From: DASYRM01 sp036004405
Lineage (GTDB): Bacteria > Acidobacteriota > Vicinamibacteria > Vicinamibacterales > UBA2999
DNA: 15,984 bases
Reading direction: 5' to 3'
Assembly (NCBI GenBank): GCA_036004405.1
Contig: DASYRM010000198.1
Coordinates: 1-15,984, forward strand
The position numbers were made by a program, and so were the translations under genes. Shown here one piece after another: positions 13,938-15,984 of the stretch. A model generated the notes under the pieces. The model saw only the letters and a list, made by a program, of their open reading frames with translations. It ran no database searches and had not been told where the DNA came from. The number at the start of each line of letters is the position of its first letter. Within the stretch, counting starts at the first letter, position 1.

Positions 13938-13954
13938 TGCTAGTCTTCGGGCCG
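13938..13954 (+). promoter_or_regulatory. Candidate extended -10 promoter giving a leaderless GTG start
   Basis: TGCTAGTCT (13938-13946) has the TGn extended -10 form followed by a TAxxxT-like hexamer. Seven nucleotides later is the GTG at 13954, so the start codon would be at or near +1. There is no Shine-Dalgarno sequence before this GTG, which fits a leaderless message. The -35 (GCGACC, 13918-13923) is poor. Confidence 0.35.
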
Positions 13955-14661
13955 TGAATCAGGCACAGAGACGTATCGTTTGCGCCGTTCTATCCCTTTC
14001 GACTCTGTTCGTCGTTCCACAGAGTGCACAGGCGGACGCGATCTTCGTCGATTCGTTCGAGTCGGCCACGCTCGGCGCCTGGTACCTCAACACGACGCCT
14101 CCTCACCTCTCCGCGTGTCAGATGCCGGTGTGCGATCCGTGGAATGTGGTCGCCGGAGTTGCGCATTCAGGTGCCTTCGGCGCAACCGACGTGGGCAATC
14201 TCGAAATGCGATTGGATTTCGATGGCCTGGCGGTGTCGTCGATCACCGAATTAGGGTTCTGGGTCTTCAATCCCAACGCCTTCGCTCTGCCCATCGGGTT
14301 CGAATTCTTCTACTCCGATCAGCCTGTCCCGAACCTCTATCTGAATTTCTTCATCGCCTGGCCCGAGCTCGGGCAGTGGGACTTCATCGATCTGACCAGT
14401 TATCTTGCACCGGGCAAGAAGCTTGTGGGTCTGGGCATCAACGGTGTCGATCGCTACCCGTCCGAGCCGCTGCCTCGGTTGTATGTAGACGACGTGATGG
14501 TGCGCGCGCGCGTGCCGGAGGCCTCGCCCTTGCTGCTGCTGGCGCTCGGCTTCTCGAGTGTGGCCGTGGTGAGAAGGAAGCGACCGGCGTCAAGACCAAG
14601 ACCTCACAAGAGATCGTTTGCCGCGTACCTGACCCGTTCCCCTTTCACCAGCTCGCGGTAG
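13954..14661 (+). CDS. Exported protein with a PEP-CTERM-like sorting tail
   Basis: A 235-aa secreted protein of unknown function. The N-terminus is a Sec signal peptide ending PQSAQA-D at about residue 28. The body (29-186) begins DAIFVDSFESATLGAWYLN and is rich in alternating hydrophobic and aromatic residues with SITELGFWVFNP, IDLTSYLAPGKK and RLYVDDVMVRA, suggesting a beta-sandwich, possibly carbohydrate-binding-like. The C-terminus has VPEA (187-190), a hydrophobic span and RRKR (207-210): the PEP-CTERM layout, in which an exosortase normally removes the anchor, with Ala in place of the second Pro. A 25-residue basic tail after RRKR is unusual and overlaps the convergent peptidase gene by 58 bp. 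The GTG start directly begins the signal peptide. No exosortase gene is visible in the window. Confidence 0.75.
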   Translation: MNQAQRRIVCAVLSLSTLFVVPQSAQADAIFVDSFESATLGAWYLNTTPPHLSACQMPVCDPWNVVAGVAHSGAFGATDVGNLEMRLDFDGLAVSSITELGFWVFNPNAFALPIGFEFFYSDQPVPNLYLNFFIAWPELGQWDFIDLTSYLAPGKKLVGLGINGVDRYPSEPLPRLYVDDVMVRARVPEASPLLLLALGFSSVAVVRRKRPASRPRPHKRSFAAYLTRSPFTSSR

Positions 14662-15284
14662 CGAACCGGCTGCCACTGGCGTCCGTTCCAGCGCTCGTAA
14701 TCGTTGACGAGAAACCCAAGGGTGGCCGCCCGAAGCGGGTCGGGACGGTCTACGACCTGCAAGTGCAGGTGCGGCGCCAACGAGCTGCCCGAGTTACCGA
14801 CCTCGGCGACGGCGTCGCCCCGCGCGATGGTGTCGCCTTTTGCGACACGAATCGAGCCCTGCCGGAGGTGGGCGAGCAGCACGAAGACCGTGCGGCACTT
14901 CAGCAGCAGGAAGTTGCCGGCCAGCTGGCGGAGCTCGCTGTGCCGCTGCCGGCTCCGAACGAGGCGGACGCCGTTGAGGACGCGCACCGAGAGGCAATCC
15001 GCGGCGTCGTTGTACAGATCGACGACGGTGGCGTCGGCGGGCGCGTGCACCGTCTGGGCCCAGCTGTGCGAATCCTCGACCGATGCGCCCGAGAGGAGGA
15101 GTTTGAGACGCGACTTCGTGAAGTAGCCGCCGGCGGGATCGGTGACGGCCGCGAGATCGAACGCGTAGCGGTGATGCCCTGGAGAACGCACGATGGCCCA
15201 GGCTCCCCGCAGTGGAAACTCGAGCGTAGGGTTCGAAGCAGAGATAGCCACGCCCGAGTCGCCTGCAAGGCGAACGCCAGCCAC
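14604..15284 (-). CDS. M23 (LytM-type) metallopeptidase domain protein
   Basis: A 226-aa protein with an M23 peptidoglycan endopeptidase core: GHHRYAFDLA supplies a His and Asp43, LLAHL supplies His139, and GNSGSSLAPHLHLQV supplies His172 and His174 as the HxH metal pair. The first motif is HHRYAFD rather than strict HxGxD, a variant I believe occurs in this superfamily. All expected zinc ligands appear present, so an active enzyme is plausible. No signal peptide or membrane segment is seen, although M23 enzymes normally act on the cell wall; the GTG at 15284 is the first usable start after the in-frame stop of the LON gene, and lacks a ribosome site. The N-terminus may have been lost or recoded where a REP-like palindrome sits upstream. 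The 3' end overlaps the convergent exported-protein gene. Confidence 0.72.
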   Translation of the reverse strand: MAGVRLAGDSGVAISASNPTLEFPLRGAWAIVRSPGHHRYAFDLAAVTDPAGGYFTKSRLKLLLSGASVEDSHSWAQTVHAPADATVVDLYNDAADCLSVRVLNGVRLVRSRQRHSELRQLAGNFLLLKCRTVFVLLAHLRQGSIRVAKGDTIARGDAVAEVGNSGSSLAPHLHLQVVDRPDPLRAATLGFLVNDYERWNGRQWQPVRYRELVKGERVRYAANDLL

Positions 15285-15289
15285 TCGAG

Positions 15290-15313
15290 GCGGGTCTGGA
15301 GACCCGCAACTAC
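15290..15313 (-). repeat. GTAG-led REP-like palindrome C
   Basis: GCGGGTCT (15290-15297) pairs with AGACCCGC (15300-15307). Read on the minus strand, GTAG (15313-15310) leads, TT follows, then the palindrome with the central hexamer CTCCAG. It aligns with palindrome B as GTAGNNGCGRGY plus CTYCAG. It fills the 33-bp gap between the LON-domain stop and the peptidase start. Confidence 0.6.
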
Positions 15314-15317
15314 GTAA

Positions 15318-15941
15318 TCAGTGGACGGAGCGGGGGCCGCCGCCGGAGTAGGTCTTCATCTCGAGCAGCTCGATGAGACCCTCGCAGCGCGCCAGGATGC
15401 CGTCGCGCTCGAGCAGCGCCTGCCGCTCCACGGGATCGAGCCCGAGGTACTGCGACAGCGCGTTGACGAGGTCCTCGTCGGGAATCGCCGCGGGAAACCG
15501 GGGATCCTGTCCACCGCGCTCGATGGCCGCCACCAGCAGTGCCTCGAGGCGGTGGCGGCGCTGCTTCAGCAGCGTCTTCTCGCTGTTACCGGCCGTCTCC
15601 GGCAGCGCTTCGATGCGCGCGAGACGGTACTCGCGGCTGCTGTCCTCTTCGAGGATGCGGAACTTCTCGATGCCGCGCAGCACCACGTTCGAACGCCCAT
15701 CCGGCAGCTGCTCCGAGTGAGTGATGACGCCGGCGCAGCCCACCGGATACACGGCCGGCCGCCCCTGATAGTCGGCCTCGTAGCCGGGCATGAGCAGCGT
15801 CATGCCGATGATGCGGTCACCGGCGAGCGCATCGGCCAGCATGGCGCGATAGCGCGGCTCGAAGATGTGCAGCGGCAGGAACACGTTCGGAAAGAGCACC
15901 GCGTTGGGCAGCGGAAAGATCGGGATCGTCGGGGGCAGCAT
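15318..15941 (-). CDS. LON N-terminal (substrate-binding) domain protein
   Basis: A 207-aa stand-alone LON N-domain protein without ATPase or protease domains. It opens with the diagnostic IPIFPLPNAVLFPNVFLPLHIFEPRYRAML, followed by GMTLLMP, VGCAGVITHSEQLPDGRSNVVLRGIEKFRILEE, and a C-terminal helical bundle ending with LLEMKTYSG. In the Lon protease this domain binds unfolded substrates; the role of the stand-alone form is not established, probably protein-binding or regulatory in the cytoplasm. An in-frame stop lies just upstream of the ATG at 15941, fixing the longest start; no Shine-Dalgarno sequence is obvious. Its stop is in the same frame as the peptidase downstream, separated by 33 bp holding a REP-like palindrome. 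Confidence 0.88.
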   Translation of the reverse strand: MLPPTIPIFPLPNAVLFPNVFLPLHIFEPRYRAMLADALAGDRIIGMTLLMPGYEADYQGRPAVYPVGCAGVITHSEQLPDGRSNVVLRGIEKFRILEEDSSREYRLARIEALPETAGNSEKTLLKQRRHRLEALLVAAIERGGQDPRFPAAIPDEDLVNALSQYLGLDPVERQALLERDGILARCEGLIELLEMKTYSGGGPRSVH

Positions 15942-15984
15942 CAGTGTATGGTGCGCGTTTCCGATCCATGTAGTCCATCAGCAC

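Noticed and set aside
13810..13953. Sigma-54 promoter for glutamine synthetase
   Set aside because: GGCAC and GGCA-like elements exist on the minus strand but the spacing between the conserved GG and GC is too long for a -24/-12 promoter.
13980..15317. A 445-codon open frame on the plus strand
   Set aside because: Overlaps the exported protein in another frame and then runs antisense to the M23 peptidase, both of which show real motifs.
1..15984. Anti-phage, CRISPR, toxin-antitoxin or biosynthetic system
   Set aside because: No spaced repeat array, no nuclease/effector pair and no toxin-like small gene pair was found. The Lhr helicase and the kinase are not associated with defence-type partners here.

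Overview
The window is GC-rich bacterial chromosome with dense short-gap coding on both strands. It most likely comes from an Acidobacteriota member, probably the Vicinamibacteria lineage. The best evidence is a PadR-family regulator translationally coupled to an 'orphan' MacB/FtsX-type permease carrying an N-terminal prefix domain, a pairing (PadR_acidobac plus ADOP) that is a hallmark of this phylum. A conserved membrane protein next to an ECF sigma/anti-sigma pair and a PEP-CTERM-like exported protein fit the same picture. The assignment is inference from gene content; no rRNA or tRNA is present.

Layout. (1) 173-1360 (+): a class V PLP-dependent enzyme standing alone. (2) 1361-1497: a short intergenic stretch packed with inverted repeats. 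(3) 1498-3468 (+): a tight three-gene operon of exported membrane protein, ECF sigma factor and zinc-finger anti-sigma factor, probably an envelope-sensing module. (4) 3558-7826 (+): a full-length Lhr-type helicase whose coding sequence contains an in-frame REP-like palindrome. (5) 13809 down to 7801 (-): five genes in the order glutamine synthetase, Ser/Thr kinase, PadR regulator, ADOP permease, flavin reductase-like protein. Synthetase and kinase are separated by 2 bp, regulator and permease overlap by 4 bp, and a promoter candidate precedes the PadR gene, so this is likely at least two transcription units. The permease is split by a -1 frameshift near its 5' end. (6) 13954-14661 (+): a PEP-CTERM-like exported protein divergent from glutamine synthetase. 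(7) 15941 down to 14604 (-): a LON-domain protein followed by an M23-type peptidase, separated by another GTAG-led palindrome.

Three palindromes (about 3496, 7306 and 15313) share a 5' GTRG leader and a CTNYAG centre while their arms differ. They look like members of a mobile REP family, though no transposase is in the window. I see no prophage, insertion sequence, CRISPR array, RNA gene or anti-phage system. The most unusual points are the REP-derived peptide inside Lhr, the glutamine synthetase-kinase coupling (non-canonical kinase plus degenerate adenylylation loop), the structured leader before the sigma-factor operon, and the permease frameshift. No stretch longer than about 175 bp lacks a gene.
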